DNA of 64,000 bases from Beduinella massiliensis (GCF_900199405.1 NZ_LT963430.1:3907882-3971881); one strand, 5' to 3'; positions 35,601-43,880 are shown, counted from the stretch's first letter. Translations and numbers: made by a program. Notes: generated by a model not told the origin, from the sequence alone.

Positions 35601-36216
35601 ACGCCTGCACTCCGGAAATCGCGGTCGTCGGCGCCGTCACGGCAGGCGTGGTCGGAGCCGATGTCTCCTGTCCGGCGGGCGGCTGGGTCGTGGCGTCCGT
35701 GGACGAGGAACCGTTATCCTGGCTGCCGGACGCGGCGATTGTGACGGCGTAAATCTGCCCATCGGCCGTCAGCGCTTCCACCGCCTTAAACGAGTTCTTG
35801 ACCGCATATGACACCTTCACGCGGTAGGTGCCGTCGATCAGGCCGGTAAAGGTCGTGTCAAACGTTCCCTTTTCCGTGCTATTGCGCGTTACTTTGTGCG
35901 GGTTGAACGTACCGGCGATCGCAGCGCCGTCGGCGTCGCACAGCGTCACGTTCACGGCCTGATCCTTTTCGCAAACGCCAAAAACCCGCAGGTTGTTGCC
36001 GTCGATCACCTGCATCTGCACGCTGCTGATCGGCGCTGTCGGCGTCACCGCCTCCGTCTTTCCATCCCCGCCGTCGGGGGACGTCGGATCGGTCGCTTCA
36101 ACCGGCGTCGCCGTGAGCCCGCCGCCCTCGTCCGCAACGGCAGGCAGCGTCGCGGTGCCTGTCATCAGCACGGCCACGCACACCAGCGCCAGCATCTTTC
36201 TCATTTTTTCACTCAT
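32683..36216 (-). CDS. Large secreted protein with Ig-like repeats and four peptidoglycan-binding domains
   Basis: Exported wall-associated protein of 1177 residues from the ATG at 36216; an ATG 15 bases upstream contains the ribosome site GGAGGG itself. After the signal peptide comes a Thr/Ser/Pro/Gly-rich stretch, then about eight Ig-like repeats of the type VTITGTATPNSDIEILVDN, with glycine- and thymine-free linkers. The last 310 residues are four peptidoglycan-binding type 1 domains of about 67 residues, each with a GSRG-RLQ-LGYY-DGIYG-AVRAFQ-NTQ pattern. No catalytic domain is present. It is likely a scaffold or adhesin fixed to the wall without covalent bonds. The stretch 34680-35300 is more AT-rich than the rest of the gene. 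Confidence 0.88.
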   Translation of the reverse strand: MSEKMRKMLALVCVAVLMTGTATLPAVADEGGGLTATPVEATDPTSPDGGDGKTEAVTPTAPISSVQMQVIDGNNLRVFGVCEKDQAVNVTLCDADGAAIAGTFNPHKVTRNSTEKGTFDTTFTGLIDGTYRVKVSYAVKNSFKAVEALTADGQIYAVTIAASGSQDNGSSSTDATTQPPAGQETSAPTTPAVTAPTTAISGVQASLSGTKDIAVSGLGEAGQKVIIQVYKGDEATDVKHTKIVGQDGSFSTKFDTMNPNDYRICAYYEAAPDQKAFADGVVSVGKQSQETHPENNGTSNGDGTLHTPSNDNLPIVPFNATGGDATPDNLQISEKTDSSATITGTATPNSDIEILVDNDLKESTKSDAEGKFSYTISGLTAGTYTVSARYKDQTSTKDISLTIDAPQSTLPDSELTITNIVGGEACVVISGSAKEGVVASIKATIAGQEYSGFTGTAEADGTFTVSIPVPDVSGSVEATAHAEVQNYDIFNYKDASIPSTTIEIKGKSIDLTVSAKYDPLTGKTTISGEGKKGAAITVKVGSSSYEGQINATDGKYTLTEAIPGEGDDMLVVVAYKDNPSITAETTVSISKPPEKVDLKITSAVGGVAQAVLTGEGKPNAAIETTIGGVPAKGTVGADGKFSLTASNVPKGNYKDITVKYTDENNGKSATWKDQITVTEPVSATDVTITKVTPEVGKVTIIGTAKAGERVVASMVTPDNKTVTRGIAVDANGSYTIEFDGLVSGTYKTLVVQYVNEGVGKQAAYPGDIAVPAPSVEKPNLAVDKIYTDTLIVVGKTTPNLKVTVSTSYGSTQYTYSQNSGSDGVFRIPLTRTQGVNAVVRVTVTYGNNETVYKDMVVEKTAQKPTYLTLSRYKGSRGQVVLNLQERLKDLGYSVNLTAKFDYATEEAVRQFQRTNGLDVDGIAGKNTQTVLYSVAARPNGSTTPDRYPVLVRGDRGSAVNRLQQRLKDLGYYTIKVDGIYGVGTQSAVRAFQRVNNLTQTGTANSYTQQVLYSSAAIPLNDYTSNYVYLSRGSRGSAVTRLQSRLAALGYYYGSLDGIYGSATQTAVRRFQSRNGISATGAADVNTQTVLFGSGAIANGSSGGSSVGYVYMQYGSRGTAVTRLQQALKDKGYLKGKVDGIYGDQTYDAVKAFQRAKGLVVDGIAGRKTQNALYGTNY

Positions 36217-36380
36217 TTTCTTTCCCTCCATTCCGCTTCCCGCGGCGTCTTTCCAAACGGCGCTTTCGCTTCCGTTTCGTTCTTACTCAATAGACGGCGC
36301 GCTCATGCGTTTTCTTTCCTGAAATTCAAATTTTTTCTGGTTCCTTAAAGCCCCCCGCGCATGCTCCGTCCATGTAAGAA

Positions 36381-36409
36381 AGGATAACACACCGAAAGCG
36401 TAAAGACAA
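36381..36409 (-). promoter_or_regulatory. Promoter of the large repeat protein
   Basis: On the minus strand TTGTCT (36409-36404) and TATCCT (36386-36381), spacer 17 bp. The leader would be about 160 bases long. Confidence 0.45.
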
Positions 36410-36474
36410 GCGCTTCATTCTTTCCCTATTTTATATCCTCTGTTTTTCGGCTTTCCGACGCGGACGAAAAAGCA

Positions 36475-36503
36475 TTGCAATTTTGTGTCCGCGCCGCTAT
36501 GAT
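36475..36503 (+). promoter_or_regulatory. Promoter of the alcohol dehydrogenase operon
   Basis: TTGCAA (36475-36480) and TATGAT (36498-36503) with a 17-bp spacer, 38 bp before the start codon. Confidence 0.65.
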
Positions 36504-36540
36504 ATAGGTTGGAAATATCAAATGGCAGGAGGGTTTCTCA

Positions 36541-37716
36541 ATGCAGAGTTTTGAGTTTTATTCCCCCACGCGCTTTGTCTTCGGCAAGGGCACGGAAACC
36601 CAGGTAGGTTCCCTCATTCGCGAGCTGGGCGGCACGCGCGTGCTGCTCGTCTACGGCGGCGGCTCCGTCAAGCGCTCCGGCCTGTACGACCGCGTCGTCG
36701 CCTCGCTCGACACGTCGGGCCTTCCCCACTGCGAAATCTCCGGCGTGCGCCCCAATCCGCGCAGCGGGCTCGTCTATGAAGGCATCGAGCTGGGCCGCCG
36801 CGAAGGGGTGGACTTCGTGCTGCCCGTAGGCGGCGGCAGCGCCATCGACACGGCCAAGGCAATCGCCCTGGGCATCCCCTACGACGGCGACTTCTGGGAC
36901 TTTTATTGCGGAAAGACCGCGCCGAAGACCGTGCTCAAGCACGGCGTCGTGCTGACCATTCCGGCCGCGGGTTCCGAGGGCTCCAATTCCTCCGTCATCA
37001 CGCAGGAGGACGGCATGCTCAAGCGCGGGCTCTCCACCGACCTGAACCGCCCGCTGTTTGCCGTCATGAACCCGGAGCTCACCTACACCCTGCCGCCCTA
37101 TCAGACGGCCTGCGGCATCGTGGACATGCTGGCGCACATCATGGAGCGCTACTTCACCAACACGGAGCACGTGGACCTCACCGACCGCATGGCCGAGGCG
37201 CTGATGCAGACCATCGTGCGCACCGCGCCCGAGGTCATGCAAAACCCGGACAGCTATGAAGCGCGCGCCAACATCATGTGGGCGGGCATGCTCGCCCACA
37301 ACAACAGCGTCGGCGTGGGCCGCGAGCAGGACTGGGCCTCCCATCAGATCGAGCACGAGCTCTCCGCGCTCTACGACTGCGCGCACGGCGCGGGCCTCGC
37401 GGTCACGTTCCCCGCGTGGATGCGCTACGTCTATCAGCACGACGTGATGCGCTTTGCCCAGTTCGCAGTGCGCGTCTGGGGCTGCGATATGGACTATCGG
37501 AATCCAGAGGACACCGCGCTCGAGGGCATTCGCCGCATGGAGGCGTTCTTCTCCTCGATCGGCATGCCTGTGACGTTTGCGCAGCTCGGCGCCAGGGAAG
37601 AGGACATCCCTGCGCTCGCGGCCAAGGTCGTCCGCGGGCCGAACGGCACCACCGGCCATTTCGTAGAACTGGATACCCCGGCGATCGAGGCGGTGTTGCG
37701 CCTCGCCGTCCGCTGA
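36541..37716 (+). CDS. Iron-containing alcohol dehydrogenase, butanol dehydrogenase/YqhD type
   Basis: Cytoplasmic NAD(P)H-dependent oxidoreductase that reduces aldehydes to alcohols in fermentation or detoxification. The 391 residues show the nucleotide-binding GGGS motifs (YGGGSVKRSG and VGGGSAIDTAKAI) and the metal ligands: Asp and His in GIVDMLAHIMER, His in ASHQIEHELS and His in DCAHGAGLA. The GGSVKRSG form is typical of the BDH/YqhD branch, which prefers NADPH. It heads an operon that continues with a small secreted protein, a Dabb protein and a flavin reductase. Confidence 0.95.
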   Translation: MQSFEFYSPTRFVFGKGTETQVGSLIRELGGTRVLLVYGGGSVKRSGLYDRVVASLDTSGLPHCEISGVRPNPRSGLVYEGIELGRREGVDFVLPVGGGSAIDTAKAIALGIPYDGDFWDFYCGKTAPKTVLKHGVVLTIPAAGSEGSNSSVITQEDGMLKRGLSTDLNRPLFAVMNPELTYTLPPYQTACGIVDMLAHIMERYFTNTEHVDLTDRMAEALMQTIVRTAPEVMQNPDSYEARANIMWAGMLAHNNSVGVGREQDWASHQIEHELSALYDCAHGAGLAVTFPAWMRYVYQHDVMRFAQFAVRVWGCDMDYRNPEDTALEGIRRMEAFFSSIGMPVTFAQLGAREEDIPALAAKVVRGPNGTTGHFVELDTPAIEAVLRLAVR

Positions 37717-37731
37717 GCGGGAGGGCGCGCG

Positions 37732-38331
37732 ATGAAACGCTTCCTCTCTATGCTGCTCGTGCTGGCGCTTCTTCCCGCGGCGGCGCTGTGCGACGAACCC
37801 CTTCCCTTTGGCCCGGACGACGTGCAGGCCGTCTTCAGCGTCCCCGAGCAGACCGTAGCGGACTTCGCCGCCTCCTACGCCCCGGAAAGCTACGGCTGGT
37901 GGGTTCAGGCGGACGGAGGCACGGTGCTCGTGCTCTACTGCACCGGCGGCATCCTGCAGCTTCTCACGGGGGACACGGGCAGCCTGCTCGATCCTCTGAA
38001 GGGGCTCACCGGCGCAAGCGACCTGCCGGACGAGGTGCTCGGCATGGAGGCCTCGCTCTTCGCCGCCTATTGGGACGCCCCCGGTTTCCCGCTGCTCACG
38101 GTGCGCGGCATTCAAATCGGCGAATCGCGGGACACCGTGCTTTCCCTCTTCCCGCAGGACAGCGCCGCGTGCGAGCAAAACACCGAGGACGGCGACTTTT
38201 CCTTTGAAGAGGCCGTCAGCTTCATCTTTCACGCGCCCGACGGGGGCGGCTCGTATACCCTGACCTTTTATATGGAAGCGCAAGCCGTCGCGGCCATGCG
38301 CCTGGTCTACGAAAAGACGTCGGAAGTTTAA
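37732..38331 (+). CDS. Small secreted protein of unknown function
   Basis: Exported protein of 199 residues with signal peptide MKRFLSMLLVLALLPAAALC and cleavage near LCDEP. The mature part is acidic, with no recognised domain. The ribosome site is GGGAGG, 15 bp after the alcohol dehydrogenase stop. A cysteine sits at the end of the signal peptide, but the residues before it are not a good lipobox. Confidence 0.75.
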   Translation: MKRFLSMLLVLALLPAAALCDEPLPFGPDDVQAVFSVPEQTVADFAASYAPESYGWWVQADGGTVLVLYCTGGILQLLTGDTGSLLDPLKGLTGASDLPDEVLGMEASLFAAYWDAPGFPLLTVRGIQIGESRDTVLSLFPQDSAACEQNTEDGDFSFEEAVSFIFHAPDGGGSYTLTFYMEAQAVAAMRLVYEKTSEV

Positions 38332-38379
38332 GAGGATTCTCCGCGCTTCGCCGCGCCAATCACTGAGGGAGGTTTTTCC

Positions 38380-38667
38380 ATGATACGCCACATCGTCATG
38401 TTCTGGCTCAAGGACAAGAGCCCCGAAAACATTCAGCTGACCGCAGACAAGCTCCGCTCGATGAAGGGAAAAATCGAGGGGATGCGGGATCTGGAGGTAG
38501 GCGTCGACTTCCTCCGTTCCGAGCGCTCGTGCGACATCTGCCTGACGACCCTCTTTGAAACGCGCGAGGCGCTCGACGCCTACCGCACGCATCCCGTGCA
38601 CCTGCCCGTGCAGGCGCACATGCATGCGGTGCGCGAGAAGAGCTGCGCCGCCGATTACGAGGTGTAA
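38380..38667 (+). CDS. Dabb-domain (stress-responsive alpha/beta barrel) protein
   Basis: Small dimeric alpha/beta barrel protein of 95 residues. Family marks are the start MIRHIVMFWLKD, the middle MRDLEVGVDF and DICLTTLFETREALDAY, and the end HPVHLPVQ. Functions in this family vary and are mostly unknown. It is preceded by GGGAGG and lies just before a flavin reductase, with one base between stop and start. Confidence 0.9.
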   Translation: MIRHIVMFWLKDKSPENIQLTADKLRSMKGKIEGMRDLEVGVDFLRSERSCDICLTTLFETREALDAYRTHPVHLPVQAHMHAVREKSCAADYEV

Positions 38668-38668
38668 G

Positions 38669-39298
38669 ATGCCGGAAATGACCGCCTTTAAGCCCCTCGG
38701 CGCGACGACGCTGCTCGCGCCCGTGCCCGCCGTGATGGTTTCCTGCCGCGGCACAAAGCCGCCGCACGACAAGGACAACATCATCACGGTCGCATGGGCA
38801 GGCACGGTCTGCTCCGACCCGCCGATGCTTTCCATCAGCGTGCGCAAGTCCCGCTTTTCGCACGAACAGCTCATGCAGAGCCGCTGTCTTTACGTAAATC
38901 TCGTCTCGCAGGAGCTGTGCAGGGCCACGGATTTCTGCGGCGTCAAGAGCGGGCGCGACGTGGACAAGTTTGCCGCCTGCGGTTTAACGCCCGTTCGCCT
39001 GCCCGCGCTCGAGGAGGCGCCCGCCATCGCCGAAGCGCCCATCTGCCTGGCCTGCCGGGTAGAAAGCGTGCAGGAGCTCGGTTCGCACGACCTGTTCCTT
39101 TGCCGCATCGTGGAGGTCTACGTGCAGGAGCGTCTCTTCGGTGAAAAGGGCGAGCTGGTGATGGAGCGCGCCCGCCTTTGTGCCTACAGCCACGGCGAAT
39201 ATCACGCGCTGGGGCGCGTTTTAGGCTTCTTCGGTTACTCCGTCGCCTCGGACAAGGTGCTGCGCCGCCGCCTGCCGTCCGTAAATCGGAAAAAATAA
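38669..39298 (+). CDS. Flavin reductase-like (FMN-binding split barrel) protein
   Basis: Probable FMN-binding reductase. The start is the ATG at 38669, behind GAGGTG; open frame upstream of it overlaps the Dabb gene and is not coding. The 209 residues match the family in PVPAVMVSCRG, DNIITVAWAGTVCSDPPMLS and RKSRFSHEQL, and in the FCGVKSGRDVDKF segment. It closes the alcohol dehydrogenase operon, where it may supply or use reduced flavin, an inference. Confidence 0.9.
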   Translation: MPEMTAFKPLGATTLLAPVPAVMVSCRGTKPPHDKDNIITVAWAGTVCSDPPMLSISVRKSRFSHEQLMQSRCLYVNLVSQELCRATDFCGVKSGRDVDKFAACGLTPVRLPALEEAPAIAEAPICLACRVESVQELGSHDLFLCRIVEVYVQERLFGEKGELVMERARLCAYSHGEYHALGRVLGFFGYSVASDKVLRRRLPSVNRKK

Positions 39299-39346
39299 TT
39301 CGCGCCGTTCGAACTGGCGCGCGTGTGGAAGACAAGACAAAACATC

Positions 39347-39380
39347 GCCGCGGGAGAGGCTGTCTCTTCCGCGGCCTTTT
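39347..39380 (+). terminator. Terminator of the alcohol dehydrogenase operon
   Basis: GCCGCGGGAGAG (39347-39358) pairs with CTCTTCCGCGGC (39364-39375), followed by four T. Confidence 0.85.
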
Positions 39381-39530
39381 GTGTGAACGCGCATTTGCTT
39401 TCCGTAAAAAGCCAATACATGAGAATCATTCCAATCAAATTTAAAGGCTTCGGCTTGCTTTATTTACACTTTTTTCAATTTATCCAAATAGCAAATTGAC
39501 ATTTTATCCATATTTTCTCCCAATGTTCTC

Positions 39531-39559
39531 TTGCAATTTCGTTCAGAATACGCTATAAT
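39531..39559 (+). promoter_or_regulatory. Promoter of the small SGCT-motif protein gene
   Basis: TTGCAA (39531-39536) and TATAAT (39554-39559), spacer 17 bp, 58 bp before the start codon. Confidence 0.75.
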
Positions 39560-39617
39560 ATCGTCCACAGTCGATGGTTTGCCATTTGAAGGCAACCCGA
39601 TAAGGAGGATGAATCCC

Positions 39618-40127
39618 ATGAAAAAGTTTCTCAGTCTGCTGCTCGTCGTCTGCATGATGATCCCGGTCTTCGCCCTGGCGGAGGACGCCGTGAAGATCGG
39701 CCAGGTCGAATACGCCGCGCACGGCACGAAGTGCTTCGCGGTTCTGACCGTCGCGATGCAGGGCGATAAGATCGCGGACGCCTACATCGACGAGTTCCAG
39801 TTCATGGCGGCCGACACGAGCGTCGGCGTTCCGAACAGCGACAAGGACTTCGGCCAGAGCTATCCTGAGGGCAAGGTGCTGGCTTCCAAGAAGGCGAACG
39901 CCGCCGCGTACAGCGAGAACATGGCTGCCGCCGGTTCCACCGTCGCGCTGGACGTCAACTACGCCGCCATCGAAGACTACGTGACCGGCAAGACGGTCGC
40001 CGAGCTCGAGGCCGCGATCGAGGGCAAGACCGCCGAGGAAATGGTCGACGCCGTCTCCGGCTGCACGCTGGTCGACACCCTGGGCTATGTCAAGGGCCTG
40101 ATCGAAGCCGCGAAGGCCGCGAAGTAA
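39618..40127 (+). CDS. Small secreted protein, possibly FMN-binding-like
   Basis: Exported protein of 169 residues; the ATG at 39618 follows AAGGAGG. The signal peptide is MKKFLSLLLVVCMMIPVFAL, cut near ALAED. The mature part starts DAVKIGQVEYAAHGTK and includes GDKIADAYIDEFQF. Near the end, MVDAVSGCTLVDTL recalls the VDAVSGAT motif at which flavin transferase ApbE joins FMN to a threonine, with Cys in place of Ala. Whether flavin is attached here is unproven. The gene has a strong promoter, ribosome site and terminator of its own, suggesting high expression. Confidence 0.7.
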   Translation: MKKFLSLLLVVCMMIPVFALAEDAVKIGQVEYAAHGTKCFAVLTVAMQGDKIADAYIDEFQFMAADTSVGVPNSDKDFGQSYPEGKVLASKKANAAAYSENMAAAGSTVALDVNYAAIEDYVTGKTVAELEAAIEGKTAEEMVDAVSGCTLVDTLGYVKGLIEAAKAAK

Positions 40128-40148
40128 GACCTGCTTTACAGCAAAGGG

Positions 40149-40190
40149 CCGGGGAGGAAATCCAACTGGATTTCTTCCCCGGTCTTTTTT
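40149..40190 (+). terminator. Terminator between convergent genes
   Basis: A 15-bp stem (CCGGGGAGGAAATCC, one wobble pair) with a 4-base loop and six T after it. It ends the small secreted protein gene; the sugar-binding protein gene stops 22 bp further on the other strand. Confidence 0.9.
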
Positions 40191-40212
40191 GTATGCGCTG
40201 CGCGAGGTTCTT

Positions 40213-41886
40213 TTATTCCGCGATCAGCGCGTTGTAGGTGTTCAGGTAGCGGTCGTATGCGGACTGGATCAGGCCGAGCATCTTCTGCAGGCCCGCGTCG
40301 TTCAGCGACTGCTCAAACGAAGCCCAGTTCTCGTCGATGCCGCCGTCCAGTATCGAGCTGACCATGAAGGAGCGAACGATATTCTTGATCTGCGGCTCGA
40401 TCTGGGAGTACTGCGCCTGTTCCTCGGTGGTCATCAGCACCGGCGGCAAATAACGGTTCTCCGCCAGCACCTCATCCTTGCCGTTGGCGCGCTGCGCGGC
40501 GAGCAGCTCCACCGCGTCATAGGTGTATTCAGCGACCGTGCCGTAGTACTCGTTGAGCACCGCGACGCCGCCCTGCACGGGGGTGCTGTTCTGGCGCAGG
40601 TCGTTCCAGGACTCGTAGCCCTCGGGCACGTTAAAGTCGCCTTTTTCGTTCAGGTCGAAGCCCAGAATGCCCGTTTCCTCGTCGCGGACGTAGGAATAGC
40701 CCACAGTGCCCCAGTTGGTCGTGACGGCCATCTCCGGTTCGTTGAGGTAGTTCATCAGCGCGGTCATGATCTCCGGGTACTTGCATTCGGTGGTCAGGAT
40801 GGAGTGGCTGGTTCCCCACAGCTCGGACCGGTTGCAGCGAACGCCCATCTTTCCGTTCTCGCCGGACAGCCTCGGCAGCGGCTCGTACTGATCCCGCACC
40901 TCGACGATCGGGATCTCGCCCTCCGGGGACCAGCAGCCGAACACGCCGATGACCGCGTCCTGCTCGCGCAGCTTGTACCCATAGGAACCGTCTCCGGAGA
41001 AGCCGTCCATGTCCAGCAGCCCCTCTTCCTGCAGGCCGCGGTAAAACTTCAGCACGTCCTTGAACGCGTCGCTCAGGACGCCGAAGATCACGTTGCCGTC
41101 CGCGTCCAGCGTGCAGTAGGGATAGTAGGAGCCATAGGAGACGCTCTGCCCGAAGCAGCCCATCATCGCGAACAGCGTATTGTTGGAGTCAAAGCCGTCC
41201 GCGTCGATCACGAAATTGCAGGCGTAGGGGATTTCGTCGTCTACGCCGTTGCCGTTCAGATCGCCGCCGTCGCGGAAGGCGATCAGCACGTCCTTCAGTT
41301 CGTCCAAGGTGGTGGGCATTTCAAGGCCCAGCTTGTCCAACCACGTCTTGTTGATCAGAATCGGGCCGTTTGTCAGCGTCAGGCCGTACATCTCCTCGAT
41401 GTAGGGGAAGCCGTACATGTGGCCGTCCGGGTACGTCGCCAGCGCCTTGTACTCGGGGTGATCGTCCAGAATCTTCTGGATGTTGGGGGCGTACTGCGCG
41501 ATGAGCTCCTCCGTGGGCAGGAAGATGTCCTGGCCCATGTACTGGCTGATGACGGAGGTGCTGACGCCCTTCCAGATCATGTCCGGCAGGTCGCCGCTGG
41601 CGAGCATCAGGTTGATCTTTTCCGTGAAGCCCGCCTCGGGGATGCCGACCCAATTAAGGTCGATGCCCGTATTCTTCCCCATGATGACCGCCTGGTCCAG
41701 CTCGTTCGCGTCCACCACGCGGTTTTCAGGCGTCGTATTGATGATCGTCATGGGCTCAAGGTTCGTGCCTTCCTCGACCACGGGCAGCGTGCCGTCCAAA
41801 TGAACCGTATCCGGGTAATCCGTAGCCAGCGCCGCGGAGCTCAGGCTCAGCGCGAGGCAAAGGAACAGGGCAAATACCTTCTTCAT
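40213..41886 (-). CDS. Extracellular sugar-binding protein, LplA/YtcQ type
   Basis: Large solute-binding protein for the two permeases encoded upstream. The 557 residues start with a signal peptide (MKKVFALFLCLALSLSSAAL, cut near ALATD). The fold is of the LplA/YtcQ group: GFTEKINLMLASGDLPDMIW near residues 85-104, and a calcium-loop-like DLNGNGVDDEIPY that is typical of this group. There is no lipobox. It is the last gene of the leftward locus with the YesM/YesN pair and lies beside the GH32 genes, so a fructan substrate is likely. Confidence 0.93.
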   Translation of the reverse strand: MKKVFALFLCLALSLSSAALATDYPDTVHLDGTLPVVEEGTNLEPMTIINTTPENRVVDANELDQAVIMGKNTGIDLNWVGIPEAGFTEKINLMLASGDLPDMIWKGVSTSVISQYMGQDIFLPTEELIAQYAPNIQKILDDHPEYKALATYPDGHMYGFPYIEEMYGLTLTNGPILINKTWLDKLGLEMPTTLDELKDVLIAFRDGGDLNGNGVDDEIPYACNFVIDADGFDSNNTLFAMMGCFGQSVSYGSYYPYCTLDADGNVIFGVLSDAFKDVLKFYRGLQEEGLLDMDGFSGDGSYGYKLREQDAVIGVFGCWSPEGEIPIVEVRDQYEPLPRLSGENGKMGVRCNRSELWGTSHSILTTECKYPEIMTALMNYLNEPEMAVTTNWGTVGYSYVRDEETGILGFDLNEKGDFNVPEGYESWNDLRQNSTPVQGGVAVLNEYYGTVAEYTYDAVELLAAQRANGKDEVLAENRYLPPVLMTTEEQAQYSQIEPQIKNIVRSFMVSSILDGGIDENWASFEQSLNDAGLQKMLGLIQSAYDRYLNTYNALIAE

Positions 41887-42007
41887 TTCTCATTCTCCTT
41901 TTTTCATTTGATAAACGCATTCCGCCTCGGAAAGACGCCCCGCGCACGGCCGGCCGCGCCGTAACGCCGGACGCTCGCCCCGGCGAACCTGCATTGTATC
42001 CCGTCGC

Positions 42008-42913
42008 TCAGCCCTTGACGGCGCCGATCATCACGCCTTTGGCAAAGTACTTTTGCAGGAAGGGATAGATCACCATCAACGGCGCGGCGGAGACGACGAT
42101 GACGCAGAACTTGAGCTGATCCGCCATGTTCTTGCGCTCTGCCAGCGCCTTCGCGTCGCCGGTGACCATCTCGCTGGTCTGCCCGATGAGCAGGAGGTTT
42201 CGCAGCACGATTTGCAGCGGCATCTTCTTCTCATCCATCAGGTAGATCAGCGCGTCGAAGTACGAATTCCACTTGGCGGAGGCGTAGAAGAGCGCCAGCA
42301 CCGCGGCGATGGTGCCGGAGAGGGGCAGCGCCACGCGGAAGAAGAAGCCGAAGTCGCTGCATCCGTCGATGTTCGCGGCCTCCAGCAATTCCTTGGGCAG
42401 CGTGCTTTCAAAGAACGTCCGGCAGACGATCAGGTTGTACACGGAAACCGCGCCCGGCAGCACCATGACCCACAGCGAATCGTAGATCTTGAGGTTTCGC
42501 ATCAGCAGATACGAGGGAATCATGCCGCCGCTGAAAAACATGGTGAAGGAAAAGAGCAGCATGATCTTTCGCCGTCCGCCCATGTCGGCGCGGGAAAGGG
42601 CGTAGCCGCCGGAGAGCGTCGTCACCAGAGAGAAGGCGGTTCCCAGGCCCGTGTAGATGAACGAATTGAGGTAGCCGCGCCAGAGCGGCGGATAGGTGAA
42701 CGTCTTCTTGTAGCCGCCCGCGAAGAATTCAACCGGGTACAGCAGGAAGTCTCCGCGGTTTACCACGCGGGGCGTCGTGAACGACGCGATGACGACAAAG
42801 TACAGCGGATAGAAGATCACGACCGCGACGGCCGCCATGAGCGCCACGTTGAACACATCGAAGATCTTGTCCCCGCGCGTGCTGCGCTGCAGCGAGCTTT
42901 TCCGACCTTGCAT
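42008..42913 (-). CDS. Carbohydrate ABC transporter permease, YtcP type
   Basis: Inner-membrane subunit of the importer. The start is the ATG at 42913, 9 bases after GGAGG, giving 301 residues with six hydrophobic segments. Family marks are MFFSGGMIPSYLLMRNL, EAA loop KELLEAANIDGCSDFGFF and the end FAKGVMIGAVKG. It starts 20 bp after its partner permease ends. Reads leftwards into the binding protein gene after a 121-bp gap without a terminator. Confidence 0.95.
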   Translation of the reverse strand: MQGRKSSLQRSTRGDKIFDVFNVALMAAVAVVIFYPLYFVVIASFTTPRVVNRGDFLLYPVEFFAGGYKKTFTYPPLWRGYLNSFIYTGLGTAFSLVTTLSGGYALSRADMGGRRKIMLLFSFTMFFSGGMIPSYLLMRNLKIYDSLWVMVLPGAVSVYNLIVCRTFFESTLPKELLEAANIDGCSDFGFFFRVALPLSGTIAAVLALFYASAKWNSYFDALIYLMDEKKMPLQIVLRNLLLIGQTSEMVTGDAKALAERKNMADQLKFCVIVVSAAPLMVIYPFLQKYFAKGVMIGAVKG

Positions 42914-42932
42914 AAAACTCAAACCTCCGCTC

Positions 42933-43880
42933 TTAGAACAGGCTGACGTCGGACATCTTGCGCGCAAACGTGTTGACCGCGAGCAGCAAGACGAGATTGA
43001 CGACCGAATTGAACAGGCCCACCGCTGCCGAGAAGGAGTACTGCGCGCTTTGCAGGCCTACCTTGTACACGTAGGTGGAGATGATCTCGCTCACCTCGGT
43101 GTTGAGCCCGCCCTGCATCAGGTAGGCCTTTTCGTAGCCGACCGAAAACAGGTTGCCGACCGAAAGGATGAACATGATCGTCACCGTCGGGAGGATACAG
43201 GGGATGTCGATGTGGATCAGCCGCCTGACCTTGCTGGCGCCGTCCACGATCGCCGCCTCGTGCAGCTCCGGACTCACCCCGGCGAGGGCGGCGATGTAGA
43301 CGATGGCGTTGAATCCCATGTCCTGCCATATGCCCGACGCGACGTACATCGTCCGGAAATACTCGGAGCGCGTCATGAACAGGACTTCCTTCGCGCCCGT
43401 GGACGTAATCAGCTTGTTGACCCACCCGTTGGAGGGAGCGAACATGATGTTCATCATCGACACGACGACAACGACCGAAATGAAGTGGGGCGCAAACGAC
43501 AGCGTCTGAATGAACTTTTTGTACCGCGCGCTGCGCAGCATGTTCAGCATCAGCGCGAAAAGAATGGGGATCGGAAAGCCGAAGAGCAGCGAATAGAGGC
43601 TGAGCAGCAGCGTATTGCGGATGCTCTTCACCGCCACGCTCGTGCTGAAAAACTGTTCAAAGTACTTGAATCCCGCCCAGGGGCTCCCCGTGATGCCGAG
43701 CTTCACCTTGTAATCCTTAAAGGCGATGGTCACGCCGTACATCGGCGCGTAGCAAAAGACGATCAGCCATACAAAGGCCGGGAGCAATAGAATGTACAGT
43801 TGCCAGTTGTGCGCCATAAAGCGCCTAAGCCGCTCCATGCGGGTCCGGGACCCGAGGGCCTGTTTCGTCTGAATCACCAC
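42933..43880 (-). CDS. Carbohydrate ABC transporter permease, LplB/YteP type
   Basis: Partner of the YtcP-type permease. The start chosen is a GTG at 43880, 7 bases after GGAGG, giving 315 residues; longer starts overlap the promoter region. First membrane helix near residues 28-48. Marks are YAPMYGVTIAFKDY, LSFAPHFISVVVVVSMM and EAA loop LHEAAIVDGASKVRRL, and the end NTFARKMSDVSLF. A kinase gene ends 99 bp upstream, and the space between has direct repeats suited to an activator. Confidence 0.94.
   Translation of the reverse strand: MVIQTKQALGSRTRMERLRRFMAHNWQLYILLLPAFVWLIVFCYAPMYGVTIAFKDYKVKLGITGSPWAGFKYFEQFFSTSVAVKSIRNTLLLSLYSLLFGFPIPILFALMLNMLRSARYKKFIQTLSFAPHFISVVVVVSMMNIMFAPSNGWVNKLITSTGAKEVLFMTRSEYFRTMYVASGIWQDMGFNAIVYIAALAGVSPELHEAAIVDGASKVRRLIHIDIPCILPTVTIMFILSVGNLFSVGYEKAYLMQGGLNTEVSEIISTYVYKVGLQSAQYSFSAAVGLFNSVVNLVLLLAVNTFARKMSDVSLF

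Larger units (their letters stand above)
36217..36540. other. Divergent intergenic region
   Basis: About 320 bp without a gene. It holds promoters for both directions (36381-36409 minus, 36475-36503 plus). Nothing else stands out. Confidence 0.6.
39299..39617. other. Intergenic region with terminator and promoter
   Basis: Holds the operon terminator (39347-39380) and the promoter of the next gene (39531-39559). The middle part, 39381-39530, is AT-rich and shows no gene or clear element. Confidence 0.6.

Noticed and set aside
36538..38874. Minus-strand open frame of over 770 codons opposite the alcohol dehydrogenase operon
   Set aside because: It runs through four well-supported plus-strand genes with ribosome sites, and its translation is rich in Arg, His and Ala, as expected of a shadow frame.
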